Below are positions 50,586-58,932 of a stretch of DNA of 64,000 nt, in pieces. The translations under genes were made by a program, and so were the position numbers. The stretch covers positions 1-64,000 of the forward strand of contig DAOUHZ010000039.1 in assembly GCA_034428455.1 (NCBI GenBank). The letters run 5' to 3'. The notes under the pieces were generated by a model that was not told where the DNA came from, did no database searches, and was given only the letters and a program-made list of their open reading frames with translations. The first letter of the stretch is position 1. Every line of letters starts with the position of its first letter. This stretch comes from Bin87 sp034428455 (GTDB lineage: Bacteria > Chloroflexota > Dehalococcoidia > Lucifugimonadales > UBA3495).

Positions 50586-50997
50586 TGCCCTTCCACGACA
50601 TGACGCGGTTCACGTCGATCTCGATGGCAACCAACTTCTGGTCGCCTTCGGCAAGATCGGCGGCGTCCTGCTCGCCCCGTTCCTCGCCTTCGTACCGGGA
50701 GAAGATGCGGCGCACCGCATCCTTGAGGTTGTCGCTGCGAACCGTGGCGTCGCCCTCAAGTATGACGTATTGATACGGCCACTCGTCGGTCGCAACCGAT
50801 AGCGCCACTTTTGGGTTGCTCCGCACGTTCCTGGTCTTGACTGCCGCGTCGCCGGAAACCACGGTGACCTTGCCGTCTTCCCATTGGTACCACACCGGGG
50901 AGACGTGGGGCGAACCGTCCTCGCGGATCGAAGCGAAATGGGCGACGTGGGGCCCTGCCAGATAGGCGTCGATCTCTTGTGACGTGAGACGCGGCAT
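50575..50997 (-). CDS. Pyridoxamine 5'-phosphate oxidase-fold protein (probable F420/flavin class)
   Basis: A 140-residue split-barrel PPOX protein. Landmarks: EIDAYLAGPHVAHFASIREDGSPHVSPVWYQWEDGKV (cited HFASIREDGSPHVSPVWYQW), AAVKTRNVRSNPKVALSV and VILEGDATV. This pattern is common in F420- or flavin-dependent enzymes reducing xenobiotics. ATG 50997 has AGAGG 4-9 bases upstream. It is coupled to the following FAD oxidase. Confidence 0.85.
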   Translation of the reverse strand: MPRLTSQEIDAYLAGPHVAHFASIREDGSPHVSPVWYQWEDGKVTVVSGDAAVKTRNVRSNPKVALSVATDEWPYQYVILEGDATVRSDNLKDAVRRIFSRYEGEERGEQDAADLAEGDQKLVAIEIDVNRVMSWKGIDQ

Positions 50998-51062
50998 CTT
51001 TACCTCTGATTGCGGCCGGCGACCTCGCACGGATGATTGCGTGCGCGGTCTGGGATGCCAGT

Positions 51063-51090
51063 ATCATACCATAACCGGCACTCGGCCCAA
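51063..51090 (-). promoter_or_regulatory. Possible promoter for the PPOX-FAD oxidase pair
   Basis: Minus strand TTGGGC (51090-51085), 16 bases, TATGAT (51068-51063), about 65 bases before ATG 50997. The -35 is weak. The rest of the 358-base divergent region (50998-51355) holds no gene that I can support; a TACAAT on the plus strand (51210) lacks a -35. Confidence 0.35.
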
Positions 51091-51355
51091 GGTCGGACCG
51101 GCGATTCCGCGCCCGACCGGGCCATGGAGATCCCGCTTCGGAAAGGTCCGTTCCCGCAACCGGCGTCAGAGGGCAGCGTCCCCGCGAATCGCCTGCTGTG
51201 GCCCTGTGGTACAATCCGGCCGCACAGCGGGGCGCGGGTATTCCACCGCGGCCCCGTGTTACGTTCGCTGATCGAATCATCCCGACAATGGCATTCTGCA
51301 TTCCATTCCACCCGGCCGAGACGGAGCGTCTCCAAAGCGCCAGAGGCCGCTGCTG

Positions 51356-52765
51356 ATGCGCCGGCCCAGGATCTTCTACGGGTGGTGGATCGTCATCGTC
51401 AGCCTCGTCGCCGACGGGATGAAGCACGGCAGTTTCAACCGGGGATTCACCGTTCTCTACGTGCCGGTTGAAAGCGAGCTCATCTTCCCGGGGAACGTTC
51501 TGGGCCTCAGCCCGCAGTCCCGCACCATGCTGGGGTTAGCGGAAGGTCTGGGCCGGTTCATGGGTGGCGTTCAGGGTCCGCTCATGGGGTATTGCACCGA
51601 CCGGTTTGGCCCCCGCGTTATGCTCGCCTTTGGCGGGTTGATGTCCGGCTTGGGGTTCATTCTGCTGGCGCGCACCACGAACTTCTGGTGGTTCCTGCTT
51701 GTGTTTGTGGTGTTCCTTTCCGTGGGGTTCCGGTCGGGCTACAACAACGCGTCGATAGCGGCAGTCAACAACTGGTTCCGGCGACGGCGCGGCCTGGCGA
51801 TGTCGGTGGTCAGCATGGGCAACGGGCTGGGTGGGGCGTCTGCTTATCTGGTCGGCCTGTTGGTTTTTCTGGTTGGATGGCGCGACGCCTGCACCATCCT
51901 GGGTGTCGCCATCCTGGCAGTGGTCATTCCACTGTCCTACTTCCTGCGCCGCTCGCCCGAGGACATGGGCCAGCTGCCCGACGGCGACCCACCGGAACTG
52001 GCCGAGCCTAACCCATCGGACCGGAACTCGCCGGCCCGCCGCCGGTCGACCAACGGCGGAGATACGGATTTCACCGCCCGTGAAGCGATGCGAACGCCGT
52101 CGTACTGGCTGCTGGTTATGTCCACCGGGTTCCGCAACATTGTTCACGCTGGCGCTTCGTTCCTGATGGCTCCGATGATCATTTGGTTCATGGAAGCCGG
52201 GGTGCCGGTGGACCCGGCATCGGAACAGGGCCAAAGAAACATCATCATCGCCGCCGCCTTCGTGAGCGCGTTTTCCTTCGCCAACATGGTGTTCAACCCG
52301 TGTATGGGTTGGATCGGCGACAAAGTTGACCGGCGCAAACTCAGCGCGCTGTGCATGCTCTCCGGCGCGGCGGCGTTGGGATCGCTGCTCACCCAGAGCG
52401 GACACCTCTGGCAGGTGATCCTGTTCGTCCTCCTGCTGGCGTTCGCAGAGAGCGCGAACCCCCTGAACTGGGCCATCATGGGCGACTTCTTCGGGAGGAG
52501 GGCCTACGCGACCCTGCGGGGTTGGCAGCACCTGCCCGACCAGCTGGCGTCCATGTGGACCGCCATGTGGATGGGAGCAATTTACGACTACACCGGCAGT
52601 TTCTACTGGGCGCTGTTCCCGCTGGTGGTGCTGTACATCTGCGCGGCAATTGGCTACTGGTTCCTGCCGCGGCCTCCGCTTCCCAGGCGACTGCAATTGC
52701 AACAGGAGCGCAACACCGCCCGCCGCAACCGGGCGATCCGCGCGGCGCCGGAGCCGGCCGGCTAG
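51356..52765 (+). CDS. MFS transporter (monocarboxylate/OFA-like)
   Basis: A 469-residue twelve-helix major facilitator. Starts RRPRIFYGWWIVIVSLVADG; cytoplasmic loop 2 has GYCTDRFGPRVML (a DRxG-type motif); loop 6 is hydrophilic with SPEDMGQLPDGD, as in OFA/MCT relatives; loop 8 has GWIGDKVDRRKLSALC. Such proteins carry small organic anions such as oxalate, formate or monocarboxylates. The substrate is unknown. Weak AGAGG precedes the ATG. Confidence 0.88.
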   Translation: MRRPRIFYGWWIVIVSLVADGMKHGSFNRGFTVLYVPVESELIFPGNVLGLSPQSRTMLGLAEGLGRFMGGVQGPLMGYCTDRFGPRVMLAFGGLMSGLGFILLARTTNFWWFLLVFVVFLSVGFRSGYNNASIAAVNNWFRRRRGLAMSVVSMGNGLGGASAYLVGLLVFLVGWRDACTILGVAILAVVIPLSYFLRRSPEDMGQLPDGDPPELAEPNPSDRNSPARRRSTNGGDTDFTAREAMRTPSYWLLVMSTGFRNIVHAGASFLMAPMIIWFMEAGVPVDPASEQGQRNIIIAAAFVSAFSFANMVFNPCMGWIGDKVDRRKLSALCMLSGAAALGSLLTQSGHLWQVILFVLLLAFAESANPLNWAIMGDFFGRRAYATLRGWQHLPDQLASMWTAMWMGAIYDYTGSFYWALFPLVVLYICAAIGYWFLPRPPLPRRLQLQQERNTARRNRAIRAAPEPAG

Positions 52766-52842
52766 CGCTTTTCAGAGATCAGGAACGACCGGTCATGGTT
52801 CCGTTTGATTTTGCGGGATAGTGCATCAGAGGAGCATGGCGG

Positions 52843-53532
52843 ATGCCGAAAGCAAAGATACCTGCCCGGTTCGCAGACCAACCGGAACTCGTGAACGCCG
52901 TGATAGGTGCTCGCCGATTACAGATGGAGACAGGGGATGACGCAGCCGCCATTGAATGGCTACTGGAAACCTACCCAATGACGATGCAGTCAGCAACGCG
53001 CGTCATCAACGACGAGACGTTCCAATACCCAGCTCTGTACCCAGAGGGACATCCTGGCCTGGAGTCCCTGCGGGCAGAAGGTCGGGCGAAAAGCAGGCGG
53101 CAAGCGGAACTACGAAAAATCCGACCTGCCGTGATCGAACGGGATGGAGGCTGCTGCCAGAACTGCGAAAAGCGCGTATGGGGGAGGGATGCCACCCTTG
53201 ACCACAAAAACCCGGAAGGACCCGCAACTCTGGAAAATGTCCACCTGCTTTGCCGAGCTTGTAACACGCTCAAGGGGCGGCGCACTTGGGAAGAATTTCA
53301 GCAAGCGCAGGCTGAATGGCGGGCGGCCGTGGAGCAGCGTCAAAACGCGAGACCTGACATTATCTGCCAGCAAACAGGCCTATCCATCAAGGGGCGCAGT
53401 TGGAAAGAATCTGGATGTCTGACTCCTGACCTCTGTCCGCATACAAGGGAATGCGACAATGGGGGATATGAGAAATGGGCGGCGGAAATGGACGCCACCA
53501 TAGAAGCAATGCACGCCGCCTATGACCTCTGA
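52843..53532 (+). CDS. HNH endonuclease
   Basis: A 229-residue protein. The HNH domain lies at about residues 100-145: CCQNCEKRVWGRDATLDHKNP, then NVHLLCRACNTLKGRR, with the CxxC pairs binding zinc and the DH-N-H catalytic set. A C-terminal extension has a further Cys/His set (ICQQTGLS, CLTPDLCPHTRECDNGGY). GAGGAG is 8 bases before the ATG. A DNA methylase follows 125 bases later on the same strand, so a restriction-type pairing is possible. Confidence 0.88.
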   Translation: MPKAKIPARFADQPELVNAVIGARRLQMETGDDAAAIEWLLETYPMTMQSATRVINDETFQYPALYPEGHPGLESLRAEGRAKSRRQAELRKIRPAVIERDGGCCQNCEKRVWGRDATLDHKNPEGPATLENVHLLCRACNTLKGRRTWEEFQQAQAEWRAAVEQRQNARPDIICQQTGLSIKGRSWKESGCLTPDLCPHTRECDNGGYEKWAAEMDATIEAMHAAYDL

Positions 53533-53657
53533 AAATAGCCATCACGCAAAATCGAACGGAAGCCCTGTCATCGCCAAAAGCAAGAGAAATCAGTTGACGA
53601 TGTGCGACAGCGTGGTCCGATCTGGCTATTTGCCTCGCCTTTACCCTCGAGGTAGTC

Positions 53658-54974
53658 ATGTGCAAGCGTGAGACGCCGACGAGGAGATTAGCCCGTCTTC
53701 TGGATGGTGACCTGTCTTTTCTGGGAACAGATCGACACGCCCATCCGCTGTACGCGTTGCACCCGTTTGCGGCCCGGTTCCCTTATGGCTTGCCCGGGTA
53801 TTTCATTGACGCGCTGACGAAGCCTGGCGACACAGTGCTTGACCCCATGTGCGGCTCAGGGATCACGCTGCTGGAGGGCTGGTCGTCCGGCCGGAGCGTA
53901 ATCGGCGTGGACCTGGACCCGCTGGCGCGCCGGCAAGCGCGGGCCCGGACTACGGCCCTGTCCGGGGAGGCGGTCCGGGAGGCCGGAGAGGCGGCACAGC
54001 GGCAGGCCGCAGACCTCATAGCCGGCCTGGGCGCGCAACAAGACCCGCTAGAGGCCGTAAAGTCCGAAATGGATCCGGCAACACGGGAGTTCCTGGACTA
54101 TTGGTTCTTCCCGGAAACACAACGTGAGCTCGCCTGCCTGATCCTGGCAATTCGGGAAGAGTCGGATGAGGATCTGCGCAACCTGTTGGAAGTGATCTTT
54201 TCTTCCACGATTGTCACCAAGTCGGGCGGTGTGTCCCGGGCCAAGGATTTGGCCCACACCCGGCCCCATCGCGTGTCCGACAAGGTGCCCAGGCGTCCCA
54301 TACCGCTGTTCGCGAGCCTCGTCGAACGAGCTGCTGCTGCCTACGCTGCCGTGGGTCGGGACACGGTGGGCGACTGTCGCATCGTGGCCGGGGACGCGCG
54401 CTCGCTGCCACTGCCGGATTGCAGCGTGGACCTGATCGTAACGTCGCCGCCATACGCCAACGCGCTGGACTACATGCGAGCGCACAAGTTCTCCCTGGCG
54501 TGGTTGGGCGACCCCATCCCATCGCTCACCAAGCTGCGACGCGAATACATCGGATCCGAATCTGCGGGCAGCCAGGAAACGTCGTCGGTCAATCCGCTGC
54601 CGGCGAAAGTCGAAGCCGTTGTCGACAGCGTCGCGGAAGCTGATGCTGCGAAATCCCGCGTGCTGAGACGGTACTTCGGCGATATGTCAGCGGCGATATC
54701 GGAGATGCAGAGAGTTCTCCGGCCCGGGTCGGCGACGATAATCGTGGTGGGAGCGTCCACCATGCGCGGGAAACTGGTGCCCACCCACGAATGCCTGGCG
54801 GATCTAGCCACGCAAGCGGGATTGGACGTGGTGCGGGTGTCGCCACGGAACCTTGACCGCGACCGGCGAATGATGCCGGCGCGCAATGCCGGTTCCAGCA
54901 TCGCTAATGCCGACGCGACGGGTATCGAAAGGCGGATGCACACGGAGTACGTCATCGGTGCGGTCAAGCCCTGA
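53658..54974 (+). CDS. DNA methyltransferase (adenine- or cytosine-N4-specific)
   Basis: A 438-residue methylase. SAM-binding motif I (VLDPMCGSGITLLEGWSSGRSVIGVDLDP, landmark DPMCGSGITLLEG) comes first at about residue 60, and catalytic DLIVTSPPYANALDYMRAHKF near residue 258. The motif order (I before IV) and SPPYANALDY loop match a group close to TRM11-like DNA methylases. It may protect against the upstream HNH nuclease or be an orphan epigenetic methylase. GAGGTAGTC precedes the ATG. Confidence 0.88.
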   Translation: MCKRETPTRRLARLLDGDLSFLGTDRHAHPLYALHPFAARFPYGLPGYFIDALTKPGDTVLDPMCGSGITLLEGWSSGRSVIGVDLDPLARRQARARTTALSGEAVREAGEAAQRQAADLIAGLGAQQDPLEAVKSEMDPATREFLDYWFFPETQRELACLILAIREESDEDLRNLLEVIFSSTIVTKSGGVSRAKDLAHTRPHRVSDKVPRRPIPLFASLVERAAAAYAAVGRDTVGDCRIVAGDARSLPLPDCSVDLIVTSPPYANALDYMRAHKFSLAWLGDPIPSLTKLRREYIGSESAGSQETSSVNPLPAKVEAVVDSVAEADAAKSRVLRRYFGDMSAAISEMQRVLRPGSATIIVVGASTMRGKLVPTHECLADLATQAGLDVVRVSPRNLDRDRRMMPARNAGSSIANADATGIERRMHTEYVIGAVKP

Positions 54975-55345
54975 CGGACGCGCCCAACTCCGCAAAGCCG
55001 CCGCATCGGGTCGCCCGGTTGGCGCCCGGAAACCTACCCTCAAACCGCAGCCCGGCCTGACCCGGCGCGGCTTTCTACCAGATGTAGTTATCGGCCGGCA
55101 AGTGGCTCCCTCCGTCGCCACCGGGCGGTTCCCCCGGCCAATCAGAACTGCCGTTCCGCGTCCACCGCAACCGGCCGGCCGCAAGATTGAGTTTCAGCCC
55201 GTGTTTTAGTATGCGTCCAAGACTATGACCATTTTCAGTTTTGGGCAAAACATTACATCTACGCATCCGTCTAGCGGGGCCGCCGGCGCCCCATTACCAT
55301 TGCTTGCCATACGATCCCATTCGGCTGGAATTAGGGAAACAGACG
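54975..55345 (+). other. Non-coding stretch upstream of dnaA
   Basis: 371 bases with no gene that I can support. A weak promoter candidate TTGAGT-17-TATGCG lies about 140 bases before dnaA. No DnaA box (TTATNCACA or near variants, either strand) and no AT-rich unwinding region were found, so this is not an obvious replication origin. Confidence 0.5.
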
Positions 55346-56782
55346 ATGCAAGACCGCCCCGACCCCGTAGCAGCATGGCAAGCAGCTCTCGGCCGCCTGC
55401 AGCTTGAAATACCCCAGGAGCAATTCAACACCTTCCTCCGTCCCTGCTCCGGCCTGCGATGGGAGGATGATTGCCTGGTGATCGGCGCGGCAACTACCTT
55501 TGCCGTGTCGTGGCTCGAATTGCCGTTGCACCTGGAAATGGTTCGGGAAGCGGTGACCAAAACAACGGGCGCACAATCAAGCGTCCGCTACCTGGCGATA
55601 CCGGCGAGTGACCACAATCCGACGCCCCAACGCGAGGTTTCAGTGTACTCGGTAGTTGCGGAACCGGCGACCAGGCTTCCCGACCTGATTGATCCAGGCG
55701 ACGACCAATCGCAACGCGATGCTGCGGCAGCGCGGCCGGGCCGCCAGCCTAACCAGGCGGTCGGGCTCAATCCGCGGTACACCTTCGACAATTTCGTCGT
55801 CGGCGAAAGCAACCAATTGGCTTACCACGCCGCGCGAGCCGTCAACACGGATGGGCCAGATGCTATCCCCGGTTACAACCCGTTGTTGCTGTACGCCGGC
55901 TCCGGGATGGGCAAGACCCATCTGCTGCACGCCATCGGGAACGTGGCCCGTCAGCAGAGTGTTTCGGTCCGGTACGTAACGTCCGAACAGTTCACCAACG
56001 AGTTCGTATCGGCGATCAATCGGAGGGCAATGCCGGAGTTCCGCGAACGCTATCGGAGCGTCGACCTGCTGCTGCTGGATGACGTGCAGTTCCTGGTGGG
56101 AAAAGAGCAAACGCAGGAAGCCCTGTTCCACACCTTCAACGACTTGCACCAGGCAGGGGCGCAGATCGTTCTGACCAGCGACCGTCCGCCCGAGACCATC
56201 ACGCCCTTGGAGGACCGACTGCGCTCGCGTTTCCAATGGGGATTGGTGGCCGATATCCGTCCGCCCTCTCTGGAAATGCGGTTGGCGATGCTCCATTCCT
56301 GGGCTTCGGACCGCGGATCCGACGTGCCGCCGCCGGTGCTGGATCTCATCGCGCAGCGCGTCAGCCGGAACGTGCGCCAACTTCTCGGCGCGTTCAACCG
56401 GGTGGTGGCGACCTCACAGCTCTTGAGCGCCCCGCTGACCGCAGAAAGCGTAACCGCGCAACTGGACGCCATCGTGGGGCCGGATGCCCGCGCCGAGGTA
56501 ACGCCACAGCAGGCGCTGGAAAAAGTGGCGCGTCATTTCGGGCTGTCCACGGAACAGATCCTCGGCCGCAATCGCACGGCTGCGATCGCGCTGGCCAGGC
56601 AGGTGACGATGTATCTGCTAGTATCAGAACTCAACATGTCACCGACCGGCGCCGGGCGTTTCCTGGCGGGCCGCAACCACAGCACGGTGATCCACGGGGT
56701 TGCTCGAGTGCGGCAGGCCATGGAATCCGATAGCCGGCTGAGGCATGCAATCCTGGCAATCACAGAAACGCTAACCGACTGA
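55346..56782 (+). CDS. dnaA: Chromosomal replication initiator protein DnaA
   Basis: A 478-residue DnaA. Domain I begins WQAALGRLQLEIPQEQFNTFLRP; domain II is a short Gln/Ala/Arg linker; domain III is AAA+ with Walker A GSGMGKTHLLHAIGN (Lys190), Walker B LLLLDDVQFLVGKE and the arginine-finger region EDRLRSRFQWGL; domain IV ends with the DnaA-box recognition helix GRNHSTVIHGVARV. ATG 55346 fits family length; the ribosome site (GGGAAA) is weak. dnaN does not follow; a beta-propeller gene does. Confidence 0.95.
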   Translation: MQDRPDPVAAWQAALGRLQLEIPQEQFNTFLRPCSGLRWEDDCLVIGAATTFAVSWLELPLHLEMVREAVTKTTGAQSSVRYLAIPASDHNPTPQREVSVYSVVAEPATRLPDLIDPGDDQSQRDAAAARPGRQPNQAVGLNPRYTFDNFVVGESNQLAYHAARAVNTDGPDAIPGYNPLLLYAGSGMGKTHLLHAIGNVARQQSVSVRYVTSEQFTNEFVSAINRRAMPEFRERYRSVDLLLLDDVQFLVGKEQTQEALFHTFNDLHQAGAQIVLTSDRPPETITPLEDRLRSRFQWGLVADIRPPSLEMRLAMLHSWASDRGSDVPPPVLDLIAQRVSRNVRQLLGAFNRVVATSQLLSAPLTAESVTAQLDAIVGPDARAEVTPQQALEKVARHFGLSTEQILGRNRTAAIALARQVTMYLLVSELNMSPTGAGRFLAGRNHSTVIHGVARVRQAMESDSRLRHAILAITETLTD

Positions 56783-56817
56783 ACACTTCGTTCCACAAAC
56801 CATCCCGGGAGGCGCAC

Positions 56818-57852
56818 ATGACGACAGGCAGCAGCCAGACCATCCAAACCGTCGTTGGCACCGGCGAAGCGGGCTACAGCGGCGATAGCGGCCCGGCGAC
56901 ATCCGCCACCCTTCGCGAGCCGTTCATGTGCACCTTCGACCGCGCGGGCAACATGTTCTTCTGCGAGGCGAAAAACCACGTCGTCCGGCGGGTTGACGCA
57001 TCCACCGGGCACGTCACCACCGTGGCCGGCACGGGCGAGGTCGGCTACACGGGCGACGGAGGGCCGGCGACGGCAGCAACGATGAACGAGCCCTATTCCC
57101 TCGAAGTTGACGACGACGGAAACATCTACGTTGTCGACCGCCTCAACGCCGCAGTGCGTCGGGTCGACGGAGGCACCGGGATTATCACGACGGTGGCGGG
57201 CACCGGGGAGCCGGGATATTCAGGAGACGGTGGCCCCGGCAACGCGGCCCAGCTGCGGGAGCCAAACGACTGCTTCCTGGACGGACGGGGCGGCTTGCTG
57301 ATCGCCGACATCCAGGACCAGCGGATCCGCCGGCTGGACCTGGCGACCGGCATCATCGACACCTTCGCCGGCAACGGCGAAAAGACACGCGGCGGTGACG
57401 GCATGCCGGCGCGACAGGCGAGCATCCTGGGATCTCGCGCGGTGTGCATGGATCAGCACAGCAATACCTACATCGCGGAGCGCGAGGGCAACGGCGTCCG
57501 CGTGGTCACCGCGGGCGGCATCATGGGAACCGTTGCCGGCGCGTCGGCGGAACGGGGATACACCGGGGATGGCGGGTCCGCGCTGGCCGCCACCTGGGGC
57601 GCTCCCAAGGCCCTGCGCTGCGACGCCGGGGGCAACGTCATCGTGGTCGATACCGAGAACCACGCCATCCGAAAGATAGACGTCAATACCGGCGTGGTAA
57701 CCACCATCGCCGGCGGGCAATTGGGCGGCCACGGAGACGGCGGCCCGGCTACCGATGCCGGATTGGACCGCCCGCACGGATGCGGCATCGCGGCGGACGG
57801 ACAGATCTACATCGCGGACAGCAACAATCACCGCATACGGGTGGTGGGCTAG
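56818..57852 (+). CDS. NHL-repeat beta-propeller protein
   Basis: A 344-residue protein made of six repeats of about 57 residues, each starting with a teneurin-like TVAGTGExGYxGDGGPA turn and followed by an NHL blade such as DDDGNIYVVDRLNAAVRRVD or CDAGGNVIVVDTENHAIRKID. A six-bladed propeller is expected. No signal peptide, so probably cytoplasmic, or released another way. GGGAGG precedes the ATG, 35 bases after dnaA. No enzymatic residue can be pinned down. Confidence 0.9.
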   Translation: MTTGSSQTIQTVVGTGEAGYSGDSGPATSATLREPFMCTFDRAGNMFFCEAKNHVVRRVDASTGHVTTVAGTGEVGYTGDGGPATAATMNEPYSLEVDDDGNIYVVDRLNAAVRRVDGGTGIITTVAGTGEPGYSGDGGPGNAAQLREPNDCFLDGRGGLLIADIQDQRIRRLDLATGIIDTFAGNGEKTRGGDGMPARQASILGSRAVCMDQHSNTYIAEREGNGVRVVTAGGIMGTVAGASAERGYTGDGGSALAATWGAPKALRCDAGGNVIVVDTENHAIRKIDVNTGVVTTIAGGQLGGHGDGGPATDAGLDRPHGCGIAADGQIYIADSNNHRIRVVG

Positions 57853-57909
57853 GAAGTTCAAGCCGGAGCCAAATTCTCCCGGGCTCTTTCCGTTGTCATC
57901 GGCCCCCGG

Positions 57910-58746
57910 TTAGCGGACCCGGGCCAGTTTCTGGACGCGCTGGTTGGAAGTATCCGCGCCGTAAATGTTGCCCTGGGAGTCGGTGTGCACCTGGTGGGCG
58001 TACTCGAAGGTTCTGCCACGGGCCAGCAGTTCGCCGTCCAGGGTCAAGATGCTGAGGCGTGGCACCTGGTCAGTCACGTAGACCCGCTGCTCGGCGTCGA
58101 TGTGCACGCCCATGGGACACTTGAAATCAGTCCACTGGTCGATGAACTCGCCGTCGACGGTGAACACCTGCACCCGGTTGTTCTCGCGGTCGGCCACGTA
58201 GACCCGTCCGTCGGCCGACACCCGGATGCTGTGGGGCACGATGAACTGCCCGGGTCCGCGGCCGGGGCTGCCGAAGGAGGCAATCAGTGAACCATCGGCG
58301 GACAGCCGGTGCACCGAGGAGTTGCCGTAGCCGTCGGCGACGAAAAGTTCGCCGGAGGGTGCAACGCACACATCGGCGGGATGGTTGAACGGGGCCTGGA
58401 GGGCGGCGCGGTCGCGCGTGCCAATGGACGCCAGGAGCTCGCCGTCCGGGGAGTATTTCAGGATCTGGTGCGCGTCCCGGTCCACCAGGTAAACCGAGTC
58501 GTCCGGCCCGATGTGGATGTGATGGGCGTCGGCCGGCACGCCGCCGCTGCTGTACCATGCTGCCAGCGGGTGCCCGTCGGAGTCGAACACGAGCACTCGG
58601 GGTCCCTGGCGCTGGAACACGTAGACCTGATCCCGGCTGTCCACGGCGACGCCGCTGATACCCTGGAAACCCTGGCCCACTGGCAGCAGAGGCCATTGCG
58701 GCTGGTATTCGTAAATGTAATCGCCCATACCTACGGTTATAGCCAT
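57910..58746 (-). CDS. NHL-type six-bladed propeller protein (peptidylamidoglycolate lyase-like)
   Basis: A 278-residue beta-propeller. Blades are GISGVAVDSRDQVYVFQR, HHIHIGPDDSVYLVDRDAHQILKY, HPADVCVAPSGELFVADGYGN, VPHSIRVSADGRVYVADRENNRVQVF, MGVHIDAEQRVYVTDQ and VHTDSQGNIYGADTSNQRVQK (each cited as a short blade). The pattern matches the NHL/PAL group, whose histidines in blade loops can bind metal. GGAGG precedes ATG 58746. It is convergent with the other NHL gene; the two do not align closely. Confidence 0.88.
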   Translation of the reverse strand: MAITVGMGDYIYEYQPQWPLLPVGQGFQGISGVAVDSRDQVYVFQRQGPRVLVFDSDGHPLAAWYSSGGVPADAHHIHIGPDDSVYLVDRDAHQILKYSPDGELLASIGTRDRAALQAPFNHPADVCVAPSGELFVADGYGNSSVHRLSADGSLIASFGSPGRGPGQFIVPHSIRVSADGRVYVADRENNRVQVFTVDGEFIDQWTDFKCPMGVHIDAEQRVYVTDQVPRLSILTLDGELLARGRTFEYAHQVHTDSQGNIYGADTSNQRVQKLARVR

Positions 58747-58932
58747 TTGGTTGCCTCCGTGGACCGTCATCCCAGCGCTGCGGCGATTGTAGCACCGACT
58801 GGGAAAGGTCTTCTCCGTTTCGGATCAACGGCGGACGGCGTTCGCCTTGACCGTGAAACGACGTGCTGTTAGCGTCCGGTATCTGTCATAGCAACCGTTT
58901 CATTTGGAGCGACCATAACCGGGGAGCACATC

